Assembly (NCBI RefSeq): GCF_902506655.1
Contig: NZ_LR734817.1
Location: forward strand, 523,667-587,666
Source of the DNA: Marinoscillum sp. 108
GTDB lineage: Bacteria > Bacteroidota > Bacteroidia > Cytophagales > Cyclobacteriaceae
Direction of reading: 5' to 3'
DNA: 64,000 nucleotides
Both the position numbers and the translations under genes were made by a program. The notes under the pieces are model-generated. The model had not been told where the DNA came from and did not search any database. It saw nothing but the letters and a program-made list of their open reading frames with translations. Positions 44,564-53,200 of the stretch are shown in pieces. How positions within the stretch are numbered: the stretch's first letter is position 1; every line of letters starts with the position of its first letter.

Positions 44564-45286
44564 ATGAAAATCTTAATCGCCTCCGCTCTCCTTTTATGTT
44601 CCTCCGGCTTACTGGGTCAGCCAAAAGATTTTTTCAGCGATGCTCAGGCTTTCTTTGAGGGCTATGTATCCAGTGGGCTGATCAATTATGACAGCCTCAA
44701 AAACAATCCGGTGCCACTTGATGGTCTGGTGCGTCAGATTGGAAATTACCGAATAGCTGGTAAAACACTGGATGAACAAAAGGCCTTTTACACCAATGCC
44801 TATAACCTGCTGGTGATCAAACAAATTGTGGAAAACTACCCAACTGACGGACCGATGACCATTCCGGGTTTTTTCAATCAGAAAACTTATCGGGTAGCCG
44901 GGAGAAATGTAACATTGGACGAACTGGAAAAAGAAATTCTTTTCGCAGCATTCCCAGACCCGAGGCTTCATTTTGTGCTCGTTTGTGCGGCCATCGGTTG
45001 CCCACCCATAGCGGATTATGCTTACATGCCTGACTCGCTCGAGACCCAAATAGAAACCAAAACCCGTGAGGTGCTCAACATCAGCTGGTATGTACGTATT
45101 TACAAAGACCGGACGCTCGTCTCTAAAGTATTCGACTGGTACCTGCCTGACTTTGTGAATGATGCCGGCAGTGTCAAGACTTTTATCAATAAGTACAGAA
45201 TCATCCAGATCCCCGACAATCACGACATAGCCACCTATGATTACGACTGGTCACTCAATGACTCAAAGAACGCTTTCAGGTACTAG
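44564..45286 (+). CDS. Secreted DUF547 protein (first copy)
   Basis: The 240-residue protein has a signal peptide (MKILIASALLLCSSGLLGQ) and a DUF547 domain, recognised from FYTNAYNLLVIKQIV, LDELEKEILF and PDPRLHFVLVCAAIGCPPI. The domain has a Cys-His arrangement suggestive of a thiol hydrolase fold, but no activity is established to my knowledge. A closely related copy lies at 46777-47481 in opposite orientation. The gene precedes the CarboxypepD-regulatory-like gene by 80 nt. Confidence 0.85.
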   Translation: MKILIASALLLCSSGLLGQPKDFFSDAQAFFEGYVSSGLINYDSLKNNPVPLDGLVRQIGNYRIAGKTLDEQKAFYTNAYNLLVIKQIVENYPTDGPMTIPGFFNQKTYRVAGRNVTLDELEKEILFAAFPDPRLHFVLVCAAIGCPPIADYAYMPDSLETQIETKTREVLNISWYVRIYKDRTLVSKVFDWYLPDFVNDAGSVKTFINKYRIIQIPDNHDIATYDYDWSLNDSKNAFRY

Positions 45287-45366
45287 CCTGAAAAATTATT
45301 TTACAACACCTGAAACTTAAGGCCTGTTTTGTGCATCATAGAGCAGAAGTAAATATTCTGCTGACT

Positions 45367-46647
45367 ATGAAAAGATTGACCGTGCTTTGGACCCTTGTAC
45401 TCTTCACCCTGCTGGAAGCCAATGGACAGATGGTAAAGGGCCTGGTAAAAGATGCTGAAACCAAAGATCCATTGCCATTTGCCACCATTAATTTTGCCGG
45501 CACGTCCATCGGCACGGTATCTAACAATGACGGGTACTTTGAACTCAATATTCCGGCTAGCTGTGTGGGTAAGGATGTCCAAATCAGCTATATGGGCTAT
45601 GCCTCTGCTGTCATGCCTGTCCGGAGCGACAGTGACTCACCCAAAACTATCCTCCTCAAGCCCGCTACGCTCACTCTGGCAGAATTAGTATTTCGCCCCC
45701 TTTCACCAGAGGATTATATCCGGCGAGTGGTCAAAAACATGGGCAAATCCTTACCTAAAGAACCATTTTCCTCCATGTCTTACTACCGTGAAAAATTTCT
45801 TGAAAACGGCGGATACCTGGCATTTACCGAAGGGGTCTTCAAATCCTATTATACATCTTACCAGGACACCATTCCCAACCAATATCAACTGGTGCTCTAT
45901 GAAACCGCTGAAAATCCGCAAGAGGTGCAATTCATGAAATCTCCTTTTGACAAAAAGGACGACCGCAGAAAGCGCAAGGCTCAGAAAAAAGGTGAGGAAA
46001 TAGAGGCAGGTGATGAAAGTGGTATAGGCATTATAGAAGGAACCTTTAGCGGGCCTGACGAAATCCTCTCCATGGACCTGAGTAAAAAACTGGAGCCTTT
46101 TTTGGACAGCACCCAGTTCAAAAAATTTAAATACCGGTTTGACGACCCAGTGATTTATCAGGGCCGGGAACTCCTGGTCATCAGCTTCCAATCCAAAGGA
46201 ACAGTGGATCACCTCAAAACCAAAGGGCGAATTTATATTGACCTGCAATCAGATGCATTTGCCTCTATTGATTACACCGGCAAGTTTGTCATTCCGTTTG
46301 CTATTGAACCGGTGCTGCTGGCATTTGGGCTCACCGTGAGCAATCCCAACATCACCAAAACGCTCCGCTATCAATACCTCAATGGTGCGTGGTATCCGGA
46401 GTATTTTCACATCGATGTGGACCTGGAACTCACTAAAATTCATTTTTTCGAGAAGAATGAAAAGTCTCTTTTTGAAATAGAGCAGGTACTCAAAGTAAGC
46501 GACATACGTGAAAATTCTGAAAAGCAGATCCCGGCAGCCAAACGACTCGACCCTAAGAAGAACCCGAAAGATCAGGTCTTTAATGATGATAACGCTCGCT
46601 GGGCTGATTTCAATCGATTGGTCGATGAAGCTTATACCTGGATGTAA
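45367..46647 (+). CDS. Secreted protein with CarboxypepD-regulatory-like domain
   Basis: From ATG 45367 the protein has about 426 residues: a signal peptide ending near LLEANG, then a carboxypeptidase-regulatory-like Ig fold (about 20-105) with VKGLVKDAETKDPLPFATIN and NNDGYFELNIPAS. A long beta-rich domain follows that I do not recognise, with a basic insert near KKDDRRKRKAQKKG. Related proteins are widespread in Bacteroidota as envelope or barrel-associated proteins. The upstream in-frame ATG at 45331 would place the signal peptide internally and is rejected. A terminator follows at 46690-46715. Confidence 0.78.
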   Translation: MKRLTVLWTLVLFTLLEANGQMVKGLVKDAETKDPLPFATINFAGTSIGTVSNNDGYFELNIPASCVGKDVQISYMGYASAVMPVRSDSDSPKTILLKPATLTLAELVFRPLSPEDYIRRVVKNMGKSLPKEPFSSMSYYREKFLENGGYLAFTEGVFKSYYTSYQDTIPNQYQLVLYETAENPQEVQFMKSPFDKKDDRRKRKAQKKGEEIEAGDESGIGIIEGTFSGPDEILSMDLSKKLEPFLDSTQFKKFKYRFDDPVIYQGRELLVISFQSKGTVDHLKTKGRIYIDLQSDAFASIDYTGKFVIPFAIEPVLLAFGLTVSNPNITKTLRYQYLNGAWYPEYFHIDVDLELTKIHFFEKNEKSLFEIEQVLKVSDIRENSEKQIPAAKRLDPKKNPKDQVFNDDNARWADFNRLVDEAYTWM

Positions 46648-46689
46648 GTTTTGAGCCGCCCATATGAAATGAGTCCGTACAAAAAATTA

Positions 46690-46715
46690 AAGCCCCGCTG
46701 ATCCGTGCGGGGCTT
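46690..46715. terminator. Bidirectional intrinsic terminator
   Basis: A 9-bp GC-rich stem, AAGCCCCGC (46690-46698) with GCGGGGCTT (46707-46715), has an 8-nt loop. It is followed by CTTTATT on the plus strand and by a T-rich stretch (TTAATTTTTT) on the minus strand. It sits between convergent genes and can serve both. Confidence 0.88.
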
Positions 46716-46776
46716 CTTTATTGATGGGATTTTAAAACCTAACCTAACCTTATTTATCAGTAACCCACCAATGTCT

Positions 46777-47481
46777 TTATTGCTCATTCAACGCCCAGTC
46801 ATACTCATATGACCCGAGCTTCATATTCTCTTCTATTGCTGGCTTCCTGTATTGGTTAATAAAGGTCTTTACACTTTCTCCATCCTTCTCAAAATCCCCC
46901 TTATACCATTCAAAAATCTGAGAGACCTGTACCTTTCCATTATTAACCCGAATAAACCAATCTAAGTTCAAAACCTCTCTGGTTCTGGTAGTTAACTGCC
47001 TGTCGAGCCCTGCTGGTTTATAACTATAACTCGCCAGCGGGGGACAACCCTTAGCCGCACACACCAAAACAAAATGCAGCCGTGGGTCTGGAAACTGTTT
47101 ATATAACGTGCCCTTCTCCAATTCGTCCAGGGTCATCTCCTGCCCCATCACCGTATGCTTAATCCCATTGAAAAATCCCTCCACCTTCAGTGGACCGGCA
47201 ATGGGATACCGGTCCACCACCTGCTTGATCACCAGGATATTGTAAGCATTGATATAAAATGATTTCAGGTAATCCGCTGTGACACGCTTATTAGACAAAT
47301 CCAACTCAGCGATTTCTTTCACCAGCGCATTCAGTGTGCGAGGCTCCTTCCTGATCAACGCATAGTTCACATTCCCTTCGTCCACATATTGTGAGAAAAA
47401 AGCATCTGCGCGATCAAAAAAAGTTTGTGCCGAAGCTTCAAAAAAACTCATACAAATAGTCAATATCAGGAAGTATCTCAT
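46777..47481 (-). CDS. Secreted DUF547 protein (second copy)
   Basis: The 234-residue protein has a signal peptide (MRYFLILTICMSFFEASAQ) and the same DUF547 core as the gene at 44564: FYINAYNILVIKQVV, LDELEKGTLY and PDPRLHFVLVCAAKGCPPL. By eye more than half of the core residues are identical between the two. It is convergent with the CarboxypepD-regulatory-like gene across a shared terminator. Function unknown. Confidence 0.85.
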   Translation of the reverse strand: MRYFLILTICMSFFEASAQTFFDRADAFFSQYVDEGNVNYALIRKEPRTLNALVKEIAELDLSNKRVTADYLKSFYINAYNILVIKQVVDRYPIAGPLKVEGFFNGIKHTVMGQEMTLDELEKGTLYKQFPDPRLHFVLVCAAKGCPPLASYSYKPAGLDRQLTTRTREVLNLDWFIRVNNGKVQVSQIFEWYKGDFEKDGESVKTFINQYRKPAIEENMKLGSYEYDWALNEQ

Positions 47482-47627
47482 TGCGAATGTTTTATCTTCA
47501 ATACGTGATATAGTGGCACTTGTTCAAAGTCAAGTGTCAACAAATTGACATAGGCCGGCTAATTATAGAGAAGATATATCCGGGCATCAACCGAACAGCG
47601 TACTTTTAGACCGCAACACACTCAACT

Positions 47628-48959
47628 ATGCAGCATATCGTAATCCTTGGTAACGGCATAGCCGGCATTACAGCAGCCCGGCACATCAGAAAACGGAGCG
47701 ATGATCGAATCACCGTGATCAGCGGTGAAACGGACCACTTCTTTAGCCGCACAGCCCTTATGTACATCTACATGGGGCATATGAAGTATGAGCACACCAA
47801 GCCCTATGAAGATTGGTTTTGGATGAAAAACCGGATTGATCTTAAAAAAGGCTGGGTATCAAGTATTGATTTTGTGCAGAAAAGCCTTCACTTCGACTCA
47901 GCGGAATCCATGACCTACGATAAGCTCATCATCGCTACCGGAAGTGTCTCGAATAAATTCGGCTGGCCGGGTCAGGACCTAAAGGGGGTCCAGGGGCTTT
48001 ACAGTAAGCAGGACCTGGACCTTATGGAGGAAAACACCAAAGGAATCAAACATGCGGTGATTCTGGGTGGTGGGCTCATCGGGGTAGAAATGGCGGAGAT
48101 GCTACACTCCAGGCACATTCCAGTCACTTACCTCATCCGGGAAAAGCACTTTTGGGACAACATGCTCCCACAGGAGGAAGCAATGCTCATAGACCATCAC
48201 CTGGCAGAGCAGGGGATCGACCTGAGACCTGAAACAGAACTGGATGAAATACTGGACGATGGTCAGGGCCAGGTAAAAGGTGTAAAAACTAAATCTGGTG
48301 AAATAATAGATTGTCAGTTTGTAGGCCTCACTGTGGGTGTAAGCCCCAACATCAGCCTTTTTAAAGACGCTGCCATCGATACAGACAGAGGCATTTTGGT
48401 GGATGAATTCCTGCAAACCAACATCCCCGACGTGTATGCTATTGGGGATTGTGCACAACTAAAGCATCCGCTCCCCCATCGACGAGCCATAGAGGCCGTA
48501 TGGTACGCCGGAAGAATGATGGGTGAAACCATAGCCCAAACCATTACTGGCACCAAGACCAGCTATCAGCCCGGAGTGTGGTTCAATTCGGCCAAATTTT
48601 TTGACATAGAATTTCAAAACTACGGGGTGGTACCACCGCAATGTCCGGCTGATTGTACCGCTTTCTACTGGGAAGCCAGTGACAAAAAGAAATGCATCAA
48701 GGTCATTTTCGAAACCGATACCAAAGCCGTGAAAGGTGTGAATATTTTTGGCATCAGAAACCGACATGAAGTTTGGGACGATTGGATCAGCAAAGAGAAA
48801 TCCATCCAATTTGTAATGGAAAACCTACCCAAAGCCAATTTTGATCCGGAGTTTTTCACCCATTGGGAAGGTGATATCCAGCAAAAGTTTAATGCAGAGT
48901 TTCCCAACCTCAGAGTCAGCGTGAGGAAGAAGTCATTTCTAGAAAAAATCTTAAGTTAA
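47628..48959 (+). CDS. NAD(P)/FAD-dependent oxidoreductase
   Basis: The 443-residue flavoprotein has an N-terminal FAD-binding motif (IVILGNGIAGITAARHI), a central NAD(P)-binding motif (HAVILGGGLIGVEMAEML), and the second FAD motif DVYAIGDCAQL near 270. The fold is that of nitrite reductase NirB-type and ferredoxin-reductase-type pyridine nucleotide-disulphide oxidoreductases without a visible redox disulphide. A C-terminal segment contains PPQCPADC. The polyferredoxin membrane gene starts 1 nt after its stop, so it likely passes electrons to or from that protein. Confidence 0.85.
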   Translation: MQHIVILGNGIAGITAARHIRKRSDDRITVISGETDHFFSRTALMYIYMGHMKYEHTKPYEDWFWMKNRIDLKKGWVSSIDFVQKSLHFDSAESMTYDKLIIATGSVSNKFGWPGQDLKGVQGLYSKQDLDLMEENTKGIKHAVILGGGLIGVEMAEMLHSRHIPVTYLIREKHFWDNMLPQEEAMLIDHHLAEQGIDLRPETELDEILDDGQGQVKGVKTKSGEIIDCQFVGLTVGVSPNISLFKDAAIDTDRGILVDEFLQTNIPDVYAIGDCAQLKHPLPHRRAIEAVWYAGRMMGETIAQTITGTKTSYQPGVWFNSAKFFDIEFQNYGVVPPQCPADCTAFYWEASDKKKCIKVIFETDTKAVKGVNIFGIRNRHEVWDDWISKEKSIQFVMENLPKANFDPEFFTHWEGDIQQKFNAEFPNLRVSVRKKSFLEKILS

Positions 48960-48960
48960 A

Positions 48961-50514
48961 ATGAAAGCAATCAGATATACAGGCCTCATTCTATTCCTTT
49001 TTTCATTTGGGCTTTTTCTCTCGCTCTTTTTTATGTCTTCTTACCAACTCTCAGAGGGCACGTTTGCAGAAAAAGTGAAACCGGAGCACCAGGCCTTATT
49101 GAAAGCCAGTTTTGAGCCGCTCTTCGGCCAAGCATACCATTTTAGCATTCCCTTTGTCAATGCCATCAATGGGGCCATTGAAACCGTGAATGATGAAAAC
49201 CGAGCGCTGCAAAAATGGGATGAAATCATTTACGATGACTATGCCGGGGCGCTCACCAGAGCCTCCACCAGCGGACTCATAACCACTCACACCTCATTGC
49301 TGCTCGCCTTAATCTTTGGGATAGGTACCCTGGGCGCATTGATGTTTATCCTCCCCCAGGTCACCCTGGCTGGACCTGCCGGCATCAAAAACAATGGGAT
49401 TTTCCACCACGCACTGAATAACCGGGGCTGGATGGGCGTACTCATAGGATCCTTGCTCATTCTGTTTTACATCGCGCTGTACTTTTATCCTGCCTATGTT
49501 ACCAACTGGATCATTCTGGTGGATCCCATACAGAAGCTTATCAATCCAGGTGGAGAGTCGAGCCAGTGGTTTCTTTATGGATTTCTCTACTCTTTCGCAG
49601 TGCTGGTCATGGGCATACGCATGATCATCAAATACCGCCACAGCAAGTACCAGATCGTCAGGACCTGTTCGGTTATGTTTTTCCAGCTGGCCATTGCTTT
49701 TCTCCTTCCCGAAATTCTGGTGCGTCTCAATCAGCCCTATTTTGATTTCAAAAACATGTGGCCACTGGATTATGACTTCTTCGATGCCTGGCACATCAAT
49801 ACGCTTACGTCAGCCGGCGGATTGGGCATCTTCATGTTTGCCTGGGGGATCACCCTTTTTGTGATCGGCGTCCCGGTTTTTGTATTCTTTTTCGGAAAGC
49901 GGTGGTACTGCTCCTGGGTATGCGGCTGTGGGGGTCTGGCCGAAACCGCAGGCGACTCCTTTCGGCAGCTTTCGGACAAATCACTCAAAGCGTGGAAAAT
50001 AGAACGCTGGCTGGTACATGGTGTACTTGTCTTTGCAGTCATTATGACCATCGGGGTGTTGTATACTTTCATGACCGGATCCAACACACTCCTGGGACTT
50101 GATACCTATACTTTTCTGAGAAAGCCCTATGGATTCGCCATTGGGTCTATCTTTTCCGGAGTGATAGGCACGGGATTTTACCCGTTGATGGGCAACAGGG
50201 TCTGGTGTCGTTTTGGCTGCCCTCTGGCGGCCTATCTGGGTCTGGTGCAGCGATTCAAATCTAAATTCCGAATCACCACCAATGGAGGTCAGTGCATCTC
50301 ATGCGGCAATTGCTCCACTTACTGTGAAATGGGCATAGACGTACGCTGGTATGCCCAGCGGGGACAAAACATCGTTCGCTCCAGCTGTGTAGGCTGTGGA
50401 GTCTGCTCGTCCGTATGTCCAAGAGGAGTGCTCAACCTGGAAAACAGGGATGAAGACGGCCGCTTCAATGAGCCAATTTTGATTGGAAACAACAGCCTTA
50501 AAATCAAAAGTTAA
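48961..50514 (+). CDS. NapH/NosR-like membrane polyferredoxin
   Basis: The 517-residue protein has about seven or eight membrane helices, the polyferredoxin-type motifs RWYCSWVCGCGG and RVWCRFGCPLAAY, and two C-terminal 4Fe-4S clusters (CISCGNCSTYC and CVGCGVCSSVCPRG). Such proteins (NapH, NosR C-part, RdxA/CcoG) move electrons from quinol or a flavin to a periplasmic or cytoplasmic acceptor. No NapA, NosZ or cytochrome oxidase gene lies near, so the terminal acceptor is unknown. It is in an operon with the flavoprotein. Confidence 0.86.
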   Translation: MKAIRYTGLILFLFSFGLFLSLFFMSSYQLSEGTFAEKVKPEHQALLKASFEPLFGQAYHFSIPFVNAINGAIETVNDENRALQKWDEIIYDDYAGALTRASTSGLITTHTSLLLALIFGIGTLGALMFILPQVTLAGPAGIKNNGIFHHALNNRGWMGVLIGSLLILFYIALYFYPAYVTNWIILVDPIQKLINPGGESSQWFLYGFLYSFAVLVMGIRMIIKYRHSKYQIVRTCSVMFFQLAIAFLLPEILVRLNQPYFDFKNMWPLDYDFFDAWHINTLTSAGGLGIFMFAWGITLFVIGVPVFVFFFGKRWYCSWVCGCGGLAETAGDSFRQLSDKSLKAWKIERWLVHGVLVFAVIMTIGVLYTFMTGSNTLLGLDTYTFLRKPYGFAIGSIFSGVIGTGFYPLMGNRVWCRFGCPLAAYLGLVQRFKSKFRITTNGGQCISCGNCSTYCEMGIDVRWYAQRGQNIVRSSCVGCGVCSSVCPRGVLNLENRDEDGRFNEPILIGNNSLKIKS

Positions 50515-50533
50515 AAGCTTTGTACCTTTAAGT

Positions 50534-50971
50534 ATGAAGCTCAGAATGGTCATAGCCGAAGAGAAGAATGATCTCGATCGGGCATTAAAAATCCGGTCAG
50601 AGGTTTTCGTGAAAGAGCAGGGCATCCCTCCGCACCTGGACCATGATGCCGATGACGCATCCAGCATCCATTTGCTCGCATATGCCGACAAAGAACTGAT
50701 AGGTACTGGTCGGTTAACTGAGGTACCCGCCTCGGGCTGGCAGTTGGCGCGAATTGCCGTCATAAAATCCTACCGGGGATTGGGGATTGGCCGTATGATC
50801 ATCGAAAACCTAGAAAACATTGCCCGATCCAAAAATGCCAGACGCGTTTTCCTGAGACCCCATAAACATTTGCAATCCTTCTATGAACAATTAGGCTACC
50901 AACTAATAAATGATGAAGTCATCCGGATTCAAAGTTTTGAATTGGTCATCATGGAAAAGCATCTTAACTAA
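50534..50971 (+). CDS. GNAT family acetyltransferase
   Basis: From ATG 50534 the protein has 145 residues with the GNAT core: IRSEVFVKEQGIPPHLD, LIGTGRL, and the acetyl-CoA loop LARIAVIKSYRGLGIGRMII. The start IRSEVFVKEQGIP pattern resembles the ElaA/YjcF-type subgroup. An in-frame ATG at 50483 lies inside the preceding gene and is rejected. A near-consensus TACCTTTA lies 3 nt upstream of the chosen start. Substrate unknown. Confidence 0.83.
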   Translation: MKLRMVIAEEKNDLDRALKIRSEVFVKEQGIPPHLDHDADDASSIHLLAYADKELIGTGRLTEVPASGWQLARIAVIKSYRGLGIGRMIIENLENIARSKNARRVFLRPHKHLQSFYEQLGYQLINDEVIRIQSFELVIMEKHLN

Positions 50972-50979
50972 CCTTACTC

Positions 50980-51306
50980 ATGGCATACAGCGAATCTGAC
51001 CTCAACTTTATTCTTGATCAACTCTCCGGAATCCCAGAAATCAGTCATAAACGCATGTTTGGAGGTATAGGCTTCTTTCATCAGGACAGAATGTTTGGAA
51101 TGATCGGAGGGGGCACTTTTAGACTCAAGGTGGATGAAAGCAACCTGGCTGACTATAAAACGAGAGGTATGACACCTTTCACGATGGGCAGCCAAGGCAA
51201 AGAACTCCCCTATTGGGAGGTACCATTGGATGTGCTGGAAGACAGATCATTACTTACAGAGTGGGCCATGAAATCTGTCGCAGTAGCCCACAAGTCCAAA
51301 AAATAG
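50980..51306 (+). CDS. TfoX N-terminal-domain protein
   Basis: The 108-residue protein matches the TfoX/Sxy N-terminal domain: SHKRMFGGIGFFHQDRMFGMI and FRLKVDE. In Gammaproteobacteria TfoX switches on competence, but stand-alone N-terminal-domain proteins in other phyla have no established role. It starts 8 nt after the GNAT stop and is probably co-transcribed with it. Confidence 0.85.
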   Translation: MAYSESDLNFILDQLSGIPEISHKRMFGGIGFFHQDRMFGMIGGGTFRLKVDESNLADYKTRGMTPFTMGSQGKELPYWEVPLDVLEDRSLLTEWAMKSVAVAHKSKK

Positions 51307-51343
51307 GGATTTCCTCGAACTTTAGGCAGCTTCTGCCGTTCGG

Positions 51344-51351
51344 TAATTTTG
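51344..51351 (+). promoter_or_regulatory. -7 promoter element of the TPR gene
   Basis: TAATTTTG matches TAnnTTTG exactly and ends 4 nt before the ATG at 51356. The mRNA would start at the start codon. A short hairpin (GGCAG-CTT-CTGCC, 51325-51337) lies just upstream and may end the TfoX transcript. Confidence 0.48.
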
Positions 51352-51355
51352 ACAT

Positions 51356-51844
51356 ATGAAAGCACTGACGATCATTTTTCTTTTTTTGACGCATCTATCC
51401 CTGGCCCAGGACCCCGAGGAATACCTCAATGCGGGATACGACAAGTACCTGGAGGAAGACTATAAGGGTGCTATTTTGGACTTCAACAAGGCCGCAGCTT
51501 ACAATCCTGATAATGCCGAAATCTATTATCTGCGTGGAGTGTGTAGATCCTTGCTGGGAGAGAAAAAATCCGCAATCAATGATCTCGATATGGCCACTAG
51601 TCTCAATCCTGACTATGCAGACGCCTATTATGAAAAAGGATACATTTTTCTTTCTGATCAAAATGCCCAAAAAGCCATCGAGGAGTTTGATAAAACCCTG
51701 GCGCTAAAGCCCAACTTTGCAGAAGCCTATGTAAGCCGGGGAACAGCTAAATGTATGCTGGAGAATCGGGAAGGTGCAGCCCGGGACTGGGAAAAAGCCA
51801 AGGAACTCGGCATAGGATACACCGAATACATGATCTGTGAATAA
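51356..51844 (+). CDS. Secreted tetratricopeptide-repeat protein
   Basis: The 162-residue protein has a signal peptide (MKALTIIFLFLTHLSLAQ) and about three TPR units (GAILDFNKAAAYNPDNAEIY, AINDLDMATSLNPDYADAYY, AIEEFDKTLALKPNFAEAYV). It probably acts as a protein-protein scaffold in the periplasm. It stands next to the SusCD locus but on the opposite strand, with a shared terminator. Partner unknown. Confidence 0.85.
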   Translation: MKALTIIFLFLTHLSLAQDPEEYLNAGYDKYLEEDYKGAILDFNKAAAYNPDNAEIYYLRGVCRSLLGEKKSAINDLDMATSLNPDYADAYYEKGYIFLSDQNAQKAIEEFDKTLALKPNFAEAYVSRGTAKCMLENREGAARDWEKAKELGIGYTEYMICE

Positions 51845-51874
51845 AAAAGGGGTGTTCTGATGAACACCCCTTTT
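51845..51874. terminator. Bidirectional intrinsic terminator
   Basis: A 13-bp perfect stem pairs AAAAGGGGTGTTC (51845-51857) with GAACACCCCTTTT (51862-51874) around a TGAT loop. It directly follows the TPR gene stop and lies 16 nt past the susD stop on the other strand. Confidence 0.92.
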
Positions 51875-51890
51875 CTCTACTTCATTTATA

Positions 51891-53195
51891 CTATTCTTTC
51901 TCACTCACTGGTCTTGGCAGCTGAGTCCACACATCGTCTCCGGCCCTATCCTTGGGCAGTGTCTGAAGCATGTCATACCTGCGCAGATCAATCCAACGGT
52001 GCGCTTCGCCAAACAACGAATAGCGGCGATTGTAAAGTAGTTCGTTACGAACATCGGCATCAGTAAATCCACCGGTGTACACACCAAGGCCGTGCGCATC
52101 ACGTATCACTTCAAGGGCATCTATTGCCTCAATGTTATCCGTTCCGATGTTAGCTTCTGCATAGATCAGGATGAGTTCTTCATTGCGTATGATCGGAATG
52201 GGTGACGCATTGGAAGGATAAACAGTCACATCATAATCACCACTCAGCCCATCCAGTACGGCGGTCTCGGTGCGCTCAGTCACTTTGGACATTCTTGTGT
52301 CTCCGGCTCTGATATCGGTAACGAAAGATGGATGAGCTATCAAAGCTTCACTTTGATCCGGAGCACGGAAGATCGGGTTGATCTCTTCTGTTCCCACCAC
52401 TGAATAATAGTGTTTAGGTCCAGCATCAAGGTCACCATTCAAATCCATAAAGGAGTCTCCCAAAGCCTCCAAAGCTCCGGCCTCATCACCGGCATAAAGG
52501 GCCACTCTGGCTCTGATAGCCCGGTTAAACTCGCCGAAAGTGGCAGGATCATCAAATCCGGCAAATCCACTGGACAATGAAAACATAAATTCACTACCCG
52601 CACCATTCAGATCGGTGTAAGCCTGATCCAATAATAGGGCAATGGCTCCCAGGGCCGCATCATAACCCACGAAAGCTCCCAGATTCTCTGTATCGGCCAC
52701 ATCGATCCTAATACCTCCCTGATACTGCAGGTTGAGGGCGAGCAAATAAGAGTAAGCCTGACAAGTCTTGGCAAAACCTTTCACTCCATTTCGTTCCGCT
52801 TCTGTCAGTGTCTCACTGGTATTCGCCATAGCTGTCATCAGAATGTTCGCATTCCTGATCACCTTATACCGGCCTGCATAGGGCCTGGTACCGTAAAACC
52901 CGGCATCATCCAACACGGCATCTCCTTTACCCAGGAGCTCACCTGTATATCTGGGATCAGAATTGGTAAAGAAGTAATACTCCCTTCCCAAAATGCCCAG
53001 TACGTCATAGTAAAAGCCAATCTCCGAACGCATCAGCTCCTCGGTGCCGGTGATCAGCAAAAGGATGTCCGACTTGGTAGCATCTGCTTCTATATCCACC
53101 AGACTAGGATTGTTCGGATCTGATATCTCTTCTATTTCACAAGAAAACACACCTGTGAAAAGAAGGCTTAAAAGTATGTATTTGAAATTTTTCAT
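51891..53195 (-). CDS. SusD/RagB-like surface nutrient-binding lipoprotein
   Basis: The 434-residue protein has a lipobox (LLFTGVFSCEIEEI) and a SusD-type helical TPR scaffold, with DPRYTGELLGKGDAV near the N-terminus and the C-terminal RRYSLFGEAHRWIDLRRYD motif that marks SusD proteins. It caps the SusC transporter and captures the substrate. It starts 5 nt after the susC stop, the usual SusC-SusD order. No glycosidase, peptidase or sensor is nearby, so the substrate is unknown. Confidence 0.93.
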   Translation of the reverse strand: MKNFKYILLSLLFTGVFSCEIEEISDPNNPSLVDIEADATKSDILLLITGTEELMRSEIGFYYDVLGILGREYYFFTNSDPRYTGELLGKGDAVLDDAGFYGTRPYAGRYKVIRNANILMTAMANTSETLTEAERNGVKGFAKTCQAYSYLLALNLQYQGGIRIDVADTENLGAFVGYDAALGAIALLLDQAYTDLNGAGSEFMFSLSSGFAGFDDPATFGEFNRAIRARVALYAGDEAGALEALGDSFMDLNGDLDAGPKHYYSVVGTEEINPIFRAPDQSEALIAHPSFVTDIRAGDTRMSKVTERTETAVLDGLSGDYDVTVYPSNASPIPIIRNEELILIYAEANIGTDNIEAIDALEVIRDAHGLGVYTGGFTDADVRNELLYNRRYSLFGEAHRWIDLRRYDMLQTLPKDRAGDDVWTQLPRPVSEKE

Positions 53196-53200
53196 GATTC

